From Bryobacteraceae bacterium (GTDB lineage Bacteria; Acidobacteriota; Terriglobia; Bryobacterales; Bryobacteraceae): DNA of 64,000 nt. Made by a program: the position numbers and the translations under genes. This document shows, one piece after another, positions 9,139 through 17,222 of the stretch; within the stretch, counting starts at the first letter, position 1; each line of letters starts with the position of its first letter. Location: positions 1-64,000 of the forward strand of contig JANWVO010000052.1 in NCBI GenBank assembly GCA_025056865.1, in the 5' to 3' direction. A model generated the notes under the pieces. That model was not told the origin of the DNA. It searched no databases and was given only the letters and a program-made list of their open reading frames with translations.

Positions 9139-10203
9139 ATGAAGTCCCCCATGTGCAGCGACCTCGCCCCGGGGCAAAGCGTGCAGGGCGTTTTTCTTGT
9201 GCAGTCGAAGGACATCCGCCAGAAGCGGACCGGCGAGCCTTATCTTTCGCTGGTGCTGACGGACCGCACCGGCGAGATCGACGCAAAGATGTGGGACAAC
9301 GTCGCCGACGTGGCGGACACGTTCGACCGCGACGATTTTGTCCGCGTGCGCGGAGAGACGCAGCTTTACCAGAACAGGCTGCAACTGACGATCTATTCGC
9401 TCCAGCGGCTCCCGGACAGCGAAGTCGATCTCGAGGATTTCCTGCCCGTTTCGCGGCGCAACGCGGAGGAGATGTGGGCCGAGCTGCGGTCGGTGATCGA
9501 GTCGATCGGCAATCCGGACCTGAAGGAGCTGCTGAAAGCGATATTCGATGATCCGGAGATTGCGGAGGCCTATCGGCAGGCTCCGGCGGCAAAGGGCATC
9601 CACCATGCATGGCTGGGCGGACTGCTGGAGCATGTGCTGAGCATGTGCGCGCTGGCGCGGTTCATGGCGTCGCACTACGCGGGAATCGATCTGGACCTGC
9701 TGCTGGCGGGCGTGCTGCTGCATGACATCGGCAAGATCCGCGAGCTGGACTACTCGCGGAGCTTTTCCTACACGGTGGAAGGCGGGCTGGTAGGGCACAT
9801 CCAGATCGGTCTGCGCATCGTGGCGGACCATCTGCCTCCCGGCTTCCCGCCGAAGCTGCGCAACCTGCTGGAGCACATGATCCTGAGCCATCACGGGCAG
9901 CTCGAGTTCGGCAGCCCGAAGCTGCCGAGCTTTCCCGAGGCGATGCTGCTGCACCTGCTGGACCTGACCGACTCGCGGATGGCGGCGATGGCGGCGTCGA
10001 TCGAGAAAGAGAAGAATTCGGCAGGGGTCTGGACGGGCTACAATGCCGCATTGGAGCGCAACCTGCTGGACCGCGAGAAATACATGAGGGAGCCCGAGCC
10101 TCCGAAGCCTGCGCCGGCTCCGAAAAACGCGAAGAGCCCCCGGCCTTCATCGCCGTTCGCGCAGGCGCTGCTGTCCGCGCTGAACGAAGGAAAGGGGAAG
10201 TAA
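9139..10203 (+). CDS. YhaM-like 3'-5' exonuclease (OB-fold plus HD domain)
   Basis: A 354-residue protein with an N-terminal nucleic-acid-binding OB fold (about 12-95; VFLVQSKDIRQKRTGEPYLS, DRTGEIDAKMWD) and a central HD phosphohydrolase domain (about 155-275). Metal-binding motifs include HHAWLGGLLEHVLSM and LLHDIGK. This is the architecture of YhaM/CBF1, which removes nucleotides from 3' ends of RNA and single-stranded DNA in Firmicutes. The tail (about 315-354) is rich in Pro and Lys and probably disordered. It lies 10 bases after the SurA-like gene and 4 bases before a BlaI-type regulator, so the three may be co-transcribed. Confidence 0.88.
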   Translation: MKSPMCSDLAPGQSVQGVFLVQSKDIRQKRTGEPYLSLVLTDRTGEIDAKMWDNVADVADTFDRDDFVRVRGETQLYQNRLQLTIYSLQRLPDSEVDLEDFLPVSRRNAEEMWAELRSVIESIGNPDLKELLKAIFDDPEIAEAYRQAPAAKGIHHAWLGGLLEHVLSMCALARFMASHYAGIDLDLLLAGVLLHDIGKIRELDYSRSFSYTVEGGLVGHIQIGLRIVADHLPPGFPPKLRNLLEHMILSHHGQLEFGSPKLPSFPEAMLLHLLDLTDSRMAAMAASIEKEKNSAGVWTGYNAALERNLLDREKYMREPEPPKPAPAPKNAKSPRPSSPFAQALLSALNEGKGK

Positions 10204-10207
10204 AGCG

Positions 10208-10597
10208 ATGCCCCGCAAGGCGCGCGACATTCCTCCGCCGCTGGAGCTGCGCTGCCTGGCGGCGCTGTGGAAGCTGGGCGAGGCCAACGTGCGGGCCGTC
10301 CGCGAGTTCCTTGCGCCGCGGAGGCCGCTGGCCTACACGACGGTGATGACGATGCTGGAGCGGCTGACGCGGAAGCAGTTTCTGACGAGGCGCAAGGTGG
10401 GGCGGTCTTTTGTGTACCGGCCGGTGGTGTCGCGGGACGTGATCCGCTCGCTGGCGGTGCAGGAGCTGCTGGATCTGCTGTTCGACGGCAGTCCGCAGGG
10501 GCTGATTCAGTTTTTGGGGGGCGCGCCCCCGGAGGCACCCCCTGGAGCGCCGGCGGAGGAATCGGAGGGGCGGCCGCTGGATGCGGCCCTGCTTTGA
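10208..10597 (+). CDS. BlaI/MecI/CopY family transcriptional repressor
   Basis: A 129-residue winged-helix repressor. The segment LELRCLAALWKLGEANVRAV, the YTTVMTMLERLTRKQFLTRR recognition region and the wing (GRSFVYRPVVSRD) are typical. Such proteins are usually released by a BlaR1/MecR1 membrane protease-sensor, but none is encoded beside it. It follows the YhaM-like gene by 4 bases and precedes a TPR lipoprotein. The C-terminal tail after residue about 100 is Pro/Glu/Gly-rich and unlike the dimerisation helices of BlaI. Its target may be its own operon or the downstream lipoprotein/protease pair (inference). Confidence 0.85.
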   Translation: MPRKARDIPPPLELRCLAALWKLGEANVRAVREFLAPRRPLAYTTVMTMLERLTRKQFLTRRKVGRSFVYRPVVSRDVIRSLAVQELLDLLFDGSPQGLIQFLGGAPPEAPPGAPAEESEGRPLDAALL

Positions 10598-10718
10598 CCG
10601 GCCATCGGCCCGGGTGTGGCGGGCGGGCTCGGCGGGCGGCCCCGATCCGTTATGCTGGATGCAATCCCATGCGGAAGGCGCACCCGGAAAGACCCTGTCG
10701 AGAGGAGGGAATGGGCCA

Positions 10719-13052
10719 ATGAGGATGCTGCGCAGAAGCCTGCCAGCGGCCCTGCTGGCGCTGTCGATCCTTGCGGGCTCCTGCTCGCGGGACACGGAGA
10801 AGGCCAAGCGGCGTTACGTCGACAACGGCAACCGCTATCTGCAACAGGGCAAGGTAAGGGAAGCCATCATCATGTACCGCAACGCCCTCAAGCGCGACCC
10901 GCGCTACGGAGAGGCGTGGCTGAAGCTGGGCGATGCCGAGATGCGGCGCGGCATGCCGGCGCAGGCGGTGGCGGCCTACCGGCGCGCGGTGGAGCTGTAC
11001 GCGAATCCGGAAGAGCCGGCCAGCAAGCTGGCCGACATTTTTCTGGCCGCCTATGTGCTGTCACCGAAGAAAGATCCGGCGCTGCTGAAGGAGGTGGAGG
11101 AGCTGGCGTCGGCGCTGGCGGCGAAGAATCCGAACTCCTACCAGGCGCTGCGGCTGCGGGCCTTCCTGCATCTGGCCGATCCGAACGACCGGACGCAGGA
11201 GCACCTTTTCCGTGCCATCGAGTATTTCCGGAAGGCCGACGCGGCAAAGCCGAAGCAGCCTGAGCTGCGCCTGGCGATGGTGCAGACGCTGGCGCAGACC
11301 GGGCAGTTCGATGAAGCCGAGAAGATCGCTCGGGAGATGATCAGCGACACGCCGCAGGCGACGGGGGCCTACTGGTTTCTCAGCCGGCTGTATCTGCAAC
11401 AGAACCGCCTGAAGGAAGCGGATGCGGTGGTGGACCGGCTGGTGGAGAACAACGCGTCTTCGCCAGGATTCCGCGTGGACCGCGCCGAATACCTGTTCGC
11501 GACGCAGCGCAAGGACGCGGCGCTGGCGGAGCTGGATGCGCTGGCGGCATCGCAGGCAGCCGACGCTTCGCTGCTGAAGCGGATCGGCGAGACCTACCTG
11601 CGGTTCCGCGAGCCGAAAAAGGCCGAGGAGCTGTTCATTCGGGCGATGCAGAGATTCCCGGATCAGAAGACGGAGTTCCGCCTGCGGATGATTCCCGCGC
11701 TGCTGGCGATGCAGAGGAAAGAGGACGCCATCCGCCTAGGGGAGGCGACGGTGAAAGAGGATCCGAACAGCAACGCGGCGCTGTCGATGCGGGCGTCGCT
11801 GTGGCTGAATTTCGGGACGAAGGAGCAGTTCGAGGCCGCAGTAAAGGATTTGCAGCAGCTCATCGCCAAGGAGCCGGGCAACGCGGTGATCCGCTACAAC
11901 CTGGGGCGCGCCTACCAGGCCCGCGGGGAGCTGGACGCGGCGCGGACGCAGTATGCCGAAGCCGTGAAGATCTCGCGCTATCTCACCGCCGCGCATCTGG
12001 GGCTGGGCCTTGTGGCGCTGGCCAAGGGGGATCATGGCAAGGCGGTCAGCGAGGCGGACGAGATCCTCTCCTATGATCCAACCAGCCTGTCGGCCCGGGT
12101 GCTGCGCATCAACGGCCTGCTGGCGGGAGGGAACACGAACCAGGCGCGCATCGACATCAACACCTACCTGAAGGACACGCCCGACAATGCCGACCTGCGC
12201 TACCTGCTGGCGATGACGAATTTCATGGACCGGCGCTACCAGGAGGCGGAGGCGCAGTTGCGCGCGCTACAGAAGCAGTTCCCGAACGATCTGCGGCTGC
12301 TGTTCGCCGTGGCGGAAGTGATGATGCGCACGAACCGCCAGGCGGACGCCCTGCGGACGGTGCAGGAAGTCTACCGGCAGAATCCGTCGAACCCTGCGCT
12401 GAAGCTGGCGCTGGCGACCAGCGCCATGCGCGTGAACCAGCTCGATCAGGCCGAGCAGCTTCTGCGCGAGCTGCTGGCCGCCAATGCGGAGTCGACCGAT
12501 CTGGCCATGCGCCTGGGCGACGTGCTGCGGAGGAAGGGGCAGATCCCCGCGGCGCTTGATGTGCTGAAGCAGGCCCATGCGAAGAACCCGTCTCACTCCG
12601 GACTGGCGCTCCAGCTTGCGCTGACGCATGAAGCCGCAGGAGACTGGCGCTCGGCGGTGCCGCTGTACGAGGCGATCCTGCGGCAGGATCCGAACCATCT
12701 GATCGCGCTCAACAACCTTGCCTACCGCTACGCCGACATGGGCAAGGATCTGGATACGGCGCTGACCTATGCGCAACGGGCCCAGCAGAGGGCGCCCACG
12801 AACGAGGACATCATCGACACGCTGGCGTGGGTCTACATCCGGAAGAACCTCAACGACACTGCGATCTCCCTGCTCCGCCCGCTGGTGACGAAGCAGCCGC
12901 GAAATCCCCTGTATCACTACCATCTGGGGCTGGCGCTGCTTCAGAAGGGCGACCGCACGGCGGCGCGGCAGAGCCTTCAGACGGCGCTGTCGCTGAACCC
13001 TTCGAAGGAAGACGAGCAGAAGATCCGCGAGGCGCTGGCCAAGGCGGGCTGA
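10719..13052 (+). CDS. TPR-repeat lipoprotein (PEP-CTERM system TPR type)
   Basis: An outer-envelope lipoprotein of about 777 residues made almost entirely of tetratricopeptide repeats. The N-terminus MRMLRRSLPAALLALSILAG ends in a lipobox-like AGSC. Repeats recur about every 34 residues, for example GNRYLQQGKVREAIIMYRNA, YNLGRAYQARGELDAARTQY and YEAILRQDPNHLIALNNLAY. Length and architecture resemble the large TPR lipoproteins of exosortase/PEP-CTERM loci. The next gene, an exosortase-associated CAAX-like protease, supports that link. The ATG at 10719 is chosen over an upstream in-frame start because it gives the lipoprotein signal and follows GAGGAGGGA by nine bases. A -10-like TATGCT is at 10649-10654. 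Confidence 0.85.
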   Translation: MRMLRRSLPAALLALSILAGSCSRDTEKAKRRYVDNGNRYLQQGKVREAIIMYRNALKRDPRYGEAWLKLGDAEMRRGMPAQAVAAYRRAVELYANPEEPASKLADIFLAAYVLSPKKDPALLKEVEELASALAAKNPNSYQALRLRAFLHLADPNDRTQEHLFRAIEYFRKADAAKPKQPELRLAMVQTLAQTGQFDEAEKIAREMISDTPQATGAYWFLSRLYLQQNRLKEADAVVDRLVENNASSPGFRVDRAEYLFATQRKDAALAELDALAASQAADASLLKRIGETYLRFREPKKAEELFIRAMQRFPDQKTEFRLRMIPALLAMQRKEDAIRLGEATVKEDPNSNAALSMRASLWLNFGTKEQFEAAVKDLQQLIAKEPGNAVIRYNLGRAYQARGELDAARTQYAEAVKISRYLTAAHLGLGLVALAKGDHGKAVSEADEILSYDPTSLSARVLRINGLLAGGNTNQARIDINTYLKDTPDNADLRYLLAMTNFMDRRYQEAEAQLRALQKQFPNDLRLLFAVAEVMMRTNRQADALRTVQEVYRQNPSNPALKLALATSAMRVNQLDQAEQLLRELLAANAESTDLAMRLGDVLRRKGQIPAALDVLKQAHAKNPSHSGLALQLALTHEAAGDWRSAVPLYEAILRQDPNHLIALNNLAYRYADMGKDLDTALTYAQRAQQRAPTNEDIIDTLAWVYIRKNLNDTAISLLRPLVTKQPRNPLYHYHLGLALLQKGDRTAARQSLQTALSLNPSKEDEQKIREALAKAG

Positions 13053-13057
13053 GCGGC

Positions 13058-13726
13058 ATGTCCCTGCGTCACCCGGCCGTACCCTACGCCGCGCCGTTCC
13101 TGTATTTCCTGCTCTGCCTGGCGGCGCTGCCGAAGCTGGGACTGCCGCCGCGGGCGGAGCTGTCCCTGTGGCTCGTGTCCGGGTTTGCGGTTGTATTCTG
13201 GCTGAGCCGGAGCGTGCTGGACTTCCGGCTGCGCGCTCCGCTGGCGAGCCTGGCGGCCGGCGCCGCGGTGTTCGTCCTCTGGATTGCTCCGGACCTGCTT
13301 GTGCCGGGCTGGCGCAGCCACTGGATGTTTTCCAACGCGCTGCTGGGGCGTCCGGAATCGTCCCTGTCCGCCGCGGCACTGAGCGATCCCGTGGCGCTGG
13401 CGCTGCGGGTAGCGCGCGCCGTCCTGCTGGTTCCTGTGGTGGAAGAGCTGTTCTGGCGCGGATGGCTGATGCGCTGGCTGGAACGCGAGGATTTCCGGCA
13501 GGTGCCGCTGGGCTCTTACAACGCGCGCGCCTTCTGGATCACGGCGGCGCTGTTCGCGCTGGAGCATGGCTCCTACTGGGACGTGGGCTTTCTTGCCGGC
13601 GCAGCGTACAACGCTTGGATGGTGCGCACGAAGAGCCTGGCGGACCTGATGCTGGCGCATGCGGTGACCAACGGCTGCCTCTCGGCCTACGTTCTCTGGA
13701 GCGGGCGTTTCGAGTATTGGCTGTGA
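13058..13726 (+). CDS. exosortase-associated CAAX prenyl protease-like membrane protein (CPBP)
   Basis: An integral membrane protein of 222 residues with about six hydrophobic segments. It carries the three CPBP/Rce1 motifs: EELFWR at 129-134 (EExxxR), FALEHG with H170, and HAVTNG with H201 and N205. The sequence around them (VPVVEELFWRGWLMRWL, DFRQVPLGS, DLMLAHAVTN) matches the subfamily found with exosortases rather than general CPBP proteases. It starts five bases after the TPR lipoprotein stop, so the pair is co-translated. No exosortase (EpsH/XrtA) or PEP-CTERM substrate is in the window. The catalytic role is inferred from the family. Confidence 0.85.
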   Translation: MSLRHPAVPYAAPFLYFLLCLAALPKLGLPPRAELSLWLVSGFAVVFWLSRSVLDFRLRAPLASLAAGAAVFVLWIAPDLLVPGWRSHWMFSNALLGRPESSLSAAALSDPVALALRVARAVLLVPVVEELFWRGWLMRWLEREDFRQVPLGSYNARAFWITAALFALEHGSYWDVGFLAGAAYNAWMVRTKSLADLMLAHAVTNGCLSAYVLWSGRFEYWL

Positions 13727-13776
13727 CGGCGCGGCCGCGGGCACGGCGTGTGATTTACTGAAATGTTGTACCGCTG

Positions 13777-14757
13777 ATGCCTTCCCGATACCCGCTGTTT
13801 GACCGTTCGCGCCTGAGCATCCTGCCGCTGGCCGAGCGCACGCACGATCTCCACATTGGCCACTGGATGGCGCTGGCGGATCCGGCGCCGCCGTTTGAGC
13901 ATCCGGATCTGGCGGCGGTGGCGGAGCGCTGGGCGCGGGCGCACCGCGCGGGCGCGGCGCGGATCCTGATGATGGGCGCGCACCTGATCCGGGCGGGCGT
14001 CAACCGCCACATCATCGACCTGCTGGAGCGCGGCGCGCTGTCGGTGATCGCGATGAACGGGGCGGGCATGATCCACGACTACGAACTGGCGCGGATCGGC
14101 GCCACGACGGAAAGCGTCGCCCGCTACATCCGCGAAGGACAGTTCGGGCTGTGGCGCGAGACGGGCGAGCTGAACGACTGGATCCGCGACGCGGCGTCGG
14201 CGGGCGAGGGGCTGGGCGAGCATGTGGGGCGGCGGATCTGGGAGTCCGGCTTCCCCTACCGGGACGTGAGCGTGCTGGCGGCGGCGTGGCGCTGCGGGGT
14301 GCCGGTCACCGTTCATGCGGGCATCGGCTACGACATCCTGCATGAGCATCCCAACTGCGACGGAGCGGCGCTTGGCGAGACGAGCTACCGCGATTTCCTG
14401 ATCTTCGCGCGCGTCGTCGAGGGCCTGGAGGGCGGGCTGCTCATGTCGTTCGGCTCGGCCATCATGGGGCCGGAGGTGTATCTGAAGGCGCTGGCGATGG
14501 CGCGCAACGTGGCGCATCAGCAGGGGCGGACGATCCGGCATTTCACGACGGCGGTGTTCGATCTGGTGCCCATCCGCGGGGATTTCCGCCGCGAGCTGCC
14601 GAAGACCGACCCGGGCTACTACTTCCGCCCGCACAAGACGATGCTGGTGCGCACGGTGGCCGACGGAGGCGAGAGCTTTTATTTCTGCGGCGACCACCGC
14701 GCGACGTTTCCGGCGCTGCGGGCGGCATTCCTTCGCGCTCTGGAGGAGAACGCGTGA
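13777..14757 (+). CDS. deoxyhypusine-synthase-like protein of unknown function, sugar-cluster associated
   Basis: A soluble 326-residue protein. Segments such as HLIRAGVNRHIIDLLERGAL, VIAMNGAGMIHDYELARIG and VTVHAGIGYDILHEHPN follow the order of the NAD-binding fold of deoxyhypusine synthase, but the catalytic lysine region (GWKI-like) of true DHS is not visible. Bacteria with this gene order have no eIF5A to modify, so hypusine formation is unlikely. It is the first of four overlapping genes; its stop overlaps the GTG of the PfkB kinase. That ties it to sugar-phosphate metabolism, perhaps an NAD-dependent or carbonyl-handling step. The fold call is moderate and the function is unknown. Confidence 0.6.
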   Translation: MPSRYPLFDRSRLSILPLAERTHDLHIGHWMALADPAPPFEHPDLAAVAERWARAHRAGAARILMMGAHLIRAGVNRHIIDLLERGALSVIAMNGAGMIHDYELARIGATTESVARYIREGQFGLWRETGELNDWIRDAASAGEGLGEHVGRRIWESGFPYRDVSVLAAAWRCGVPVTVHAGIGYDILHEHPNCDGAALGETSYRDFLIFARVVEGLEGGLLMSFGSAIMGPEVYLKALAMARNVAHQQGRTIRHFTTAVFDLVPIRGDFRRELPKTDPGYYFRPHKTMLVRTVADGGESFYFCGDHRATFPALRAAFLRALEENA

Positions 14758-15743
14758 CTCCGCAGGAGATTCTTTCCGCCATCCCGCGGCTGCGGGCGCT
14801 GGTGGCGGGCGACATCTGCCTGGACCGCTGGTGCCGCTATGATCCGCGGCTGACCGAGCCTTCGCGGGAGACGGGACTGGACCGCATCGCGGTGGTGGCC
14901 ACCGAGTGCACGCCGGGCGCCGGGGGGACGGTCGCGTCGAATCTGGCGGCGCTGGGCTGCGGGCGGGTGGCGGTGCTGGGCACGCTGGGCGACGACGGGC
15001 ACGGCTACGAGCTGCGCGCCGCGCTCGACCGCCGCGGCATCGACCACTCGCTGATGGTGACCGCGCCGGGGCAGACGTTCACTTACACGAAGCTGATCAA
15101 CACCTACACGGAGGTGGAGGACCTGGGGCGCGTGGACTTCGTCACGTTCCCGCCGCCGCCGGAGGTGGAACAGGAGGTGCTGCGGCGGCTGGAGGCCGCG
15201 GCTCCGCAGTTCGACGTGATCCTTGTCTCCGACCAGATGGAGACGGCCGCCGGAGCGGTGGTGACGCCGCGGATGCGGGAGCTGCTGGAGCGGCTGGCGA
15301 AACATTTTCCGGACCTTCTGATCTGGGTCGATTCGCGGATGCACATCGAGCAGTTCCGCGGCCTCGTGCTGAAGCCCAACGAACGCGAGGCGCGCGAGGC
15401 CTGCGAGCGGCTGGGGCTGGGCGGGCCGGATTACGCGGCGCTGCGCCAAGCCACGGCCTCGCCGCTGGTGATGGTGACGCACGGCGGCGACGGCGTGACG
15501 CTGGCCACGGAGGCGGGGCTCGAACACGTGCCGACGCGGCGCGTGGAGCACCCGGTGGACATCTGCGGTGCGGGCGACAGCTTTTCGGCAGGAGCGGCGC
15601 TGGCGCTGCGCGCCGGGGCGACGGCGCGGGAGGCGGCGCTGTTCGGGCATCTGGTGGCGAGCGTGACCATCATGAAGCCGGGCACGGGGACGGCATCGCC
15701 GGCGGAGGTGCTGGCCGCGGCCCGGAGGATGGAGGAAGCATGA
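14754..15743 (+). CDS. PfkB-family sugar kinase (RfaE/HldE kinase-domain-like)
   Basis: A ribokinase-fold kinase of 329 residues. The segment LVAGDICLDRWCRYDP, the glycine-rich GAGGTVASNLAALGCGRV and the C-terminal anion-hole motif CGAGDSFSAGAAL (about 272-284) mark the PfkB family, and the N-terminus most resembles the heptose-7-phosphate kinase domain of HldE (GDIMLDRY). The likely reaction is phosphorylation of a heptose or related sugar phosphate at C1. The gene starts with GTG inside the stop of the preceding gene and ends inside the ATG of the ROK kinase. The matching adenylyltransferase domain is encoded separately at 4011-4490. Confidence 0.85.
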   Translation: MTPQEILSAIPRLRALVAGDICLDRWCRYDPRLTEPSRETGLDRIAVVATECTPGAGGTVASNLAALGCGRVAVLGTLGDDGHGYELRAALDRRGIDHSLMVTAPGQTFTYTKLINTYTEVEDLGRVDFVTFPPPPEVEQEVLRRLEAAAPQFDVILVSDQMETAAGAVVTPRMRELLERLAKHFPDLLIWVDSRMHIEQFRGLVLKPNEREAREACERLGLGGPDYAALRQATASPLVMVTHGGDGVTLATEAGLEHVPTRRVEHPVDICGAGDSFSAGAALALRAGATAREAALFGHLVASVTIMKPGTGTASPAEVLAAARRMEEA

Positions 15744-16609
15744 GCATCCTGGCGCTGGACATTGGCGGCACGAAATTTTCGGCGGCGCTGTTCCGCAACG
15801 GAAGCATGACGCGGCGCGAGACGCGCCGCACGGACCGCGAGGGCGGCCGCGAGTGGATGCTGGAGCAACTGGCCGGGATCGGGCGCCGCTGGCGGGAGGA
15901 AGAGGAATTCACCGCGGTGGGCGTGGGCTTCGGCGGGCCGGTGGACTATGCGAAACAGCAGGTGGTGCTGTCGACGCACGTGGGCGGCTGGCAGGGCTTC
16001 GACCTGCCGGGCTGGCTGCGCGCCGAATTCGGCGTGCCGGTGCGGATGGACAACGACGCCAACGCCGGGGCGCTGGGCGAGGGGCTGCATGGCGCGGGCC
16101 GGGGCGCGCGGCCGCTGTTCTACATGACGCTTTCGACGGGGATCGGCGGCGGCATCCTGCTGGAAGAGGGCGTGTACCGCGGGGCGGACTCCTATGCGGG
16201 CGAGATCGGGCATCTGAACGTAAGGCCGGACGGGCCGCCGTGCCTGTGCGGGTCCAACGGCTGCCTGGAGCGCATGTGCTGCGGGCTGTGGCTGGAGCGC
16301 GACTACGGGCGCACGGCGGAGGAGCTGATGCGCGACCCGGCGTTTGTCGAGCTGTACGTGATGGACCTGGCGCGCGGACTGAAGGCCGCGATCATGCTGC
16401 TGAATCCGGCGCGCATCGTGATAGGCGGGGGCATCAGCAAGGCCGGCGAGGCGCTGTTCGGGCCGCTGCGGACGGAGCTGCGGCGGCAGATCACATCGTG
16501 GTCGCGCGCGCGGATCGACGTGGTGCCCGCGGCCCTCGGCGACGACAGCGTGCTGTGGGGGGCCTACGAGCTGGGCCTCGAGGCACAGGAGACAATGGAA
16601 GAAGAATGA
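15740..16609 (+). CDS. ROK-family sugar kinase (glucokinase-like)
   Basis: A 289-residue ROK kinase. The N-terminal phosphate-binding motif LALDIGGTKFSAALF is at 4-18 and the zinc-binding ROK signature CLCGSNGCLE is near 168-177. STGIGGGILLEEGVYRG and GEIGHLNVRPDG carry the sugar-contacting Glu and His. It would phosphorylate a free hexose or N-acyl hexosamine. The start ATG overlaps the upstream PfkB stop and its own stop overlaps the downstream GmhA-like start (ATGA at both ends), so it belongs firmly to the four-gene unit. A ROK kinase is not part of the textbook ADP-heptose route. Confidence 0.88.
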   Translation: MSILALDIGGTKFSAALFRNGSMTRRETRRTDREGGREWMLEQLAGIGRRWREEEEFTAVGVGFGGPVDYAKQQVVLSTHVGGWQGFDLPGWLRAEFGVPVRMDNDANAGALGEGLHGAGRGARPLFYMTLSTGIGGGILLEEGVYRGADSYAGEIGHLNVRPDGPPCLCGSNGCLERMCCGLWLERDYGRTAEELMRDPAFVELYVMDLARGLKAAIMLLNPARIVIGGGISKAGEALFGPLRTELRRQITSWSRARIDVVPAALGDDSVLWGAYELGLEAQETMEEE

Positions 16610-17184
16610 CGCCACTGGAATTTGCCGCCGCATATCAGAGACAGCTTGCCGAGACGCTGGCCCGGATTCCGCTGGAGCGCGTGGCCGAGGCCGCCGCCTG
16701 GCTGCGGGAGGCGCGCGACGCGGGACGGCAGATTTTCGTCTGCGGCAACGGCGGCAGCGCCGCCACGGCCTCGCACTTCGTCTGCGACGTGCTCAAGGGG
16801 TGCTCCTACGGGCGCGACAGCCGCTTCCGCATCCTCGCCCTGCATGACAATCTGCCGACGCTGACGGCCTATTCCAACGATGTGAGCTACGAGCAGGCAC
16901 TGGTGGAGACGCTGAAGAACTACGCGCGGCCGGGCGACGTGCTGATGGCGCTCAGCGGCAGCGGCAACTCGCCAAACGTGCTGCGCGCGGTGGAATGGGC
17001 CAACGCGGGCGGCCTCCGCACGATCGGCCTGACGGGCCGGGACGGCGGCAGGCTGGGCGCGTTGGTGCAGCTTCAGATCCACGTGCCCGACATGCACATG
17101 GGCCGGATCGAGGACGGGCACATGATCGTATGCCACATGCTCGCCTATTACTTCATGGAGACGGAAGGCGGGGCCGGCTGCTGA
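16606..17184 (+). CDS. SIS-domain phosphosugar isomerase (GmhA-like)
   Basis: A 192-residue SIS-fold protein. The motif CGNGGSAATASHF (about 46-58) corresponds to the phosphate-binding loop and active-site His of GmhA, and ALSGSGNSPNVLRAVEWA is the second SIS motif. GRIEDGHMIVCHMLAYYF near 166-183 aligns with the C-terminal helix that carries the catalytic His of GmhA. GmhA converts sedoheptulose 7-phosphate to D-glycero-D-manno-heptose 7-phosphate. The Glu that follows the HF pair in GmhA (HFAEEL) reads HFVCDVL here, so the substrate may differ. It is the last gene of the four-gene unit and overlaps the ROK kinase stop. Confidence 0.85.
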   Translation: MTPLEFAAAYQRQLAETLARIPLERVAEAAAWLREARDAGRQIFVCGNGGSAATASHFVCDVLKGCSYGRDSRFRILALHDNLPTLTAYSNDVSYEQALVETLKNYARPGDVLMALSGSGNSPNVLRAVEWANAGGLRTIGLTGRDGGRLGALVQLQIHVPDMHMGRIEDGHMIVCHMLAYYFMETEGGAGC

Positions 17185-17204
17185 GGGCGGGCGGCGGATT
17201 CTGT

Positions 17205-17210
17205 TAGAAT
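17205..17210 (+). promoter_or_regulatory. -10-like box before polysaccharide deacetylase
   Basis: TAGAAT lies 12 bases before the ATG at 17223. It forms the right side of a small inverted repeat, GGATTC/GAATCC, at 17196-17212. Confidence 0.35.
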
Positions 17211-17222
17211 CCGTGGCGCCCC

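Noticed and set aside
17196-17212. Small inverted repeat GGATTC/GAATCC considered as a terminator after the sugar cluster
   Set aside because: The stem is only six bases, has no T-run, and overlaps a -10-like box for the next gene.
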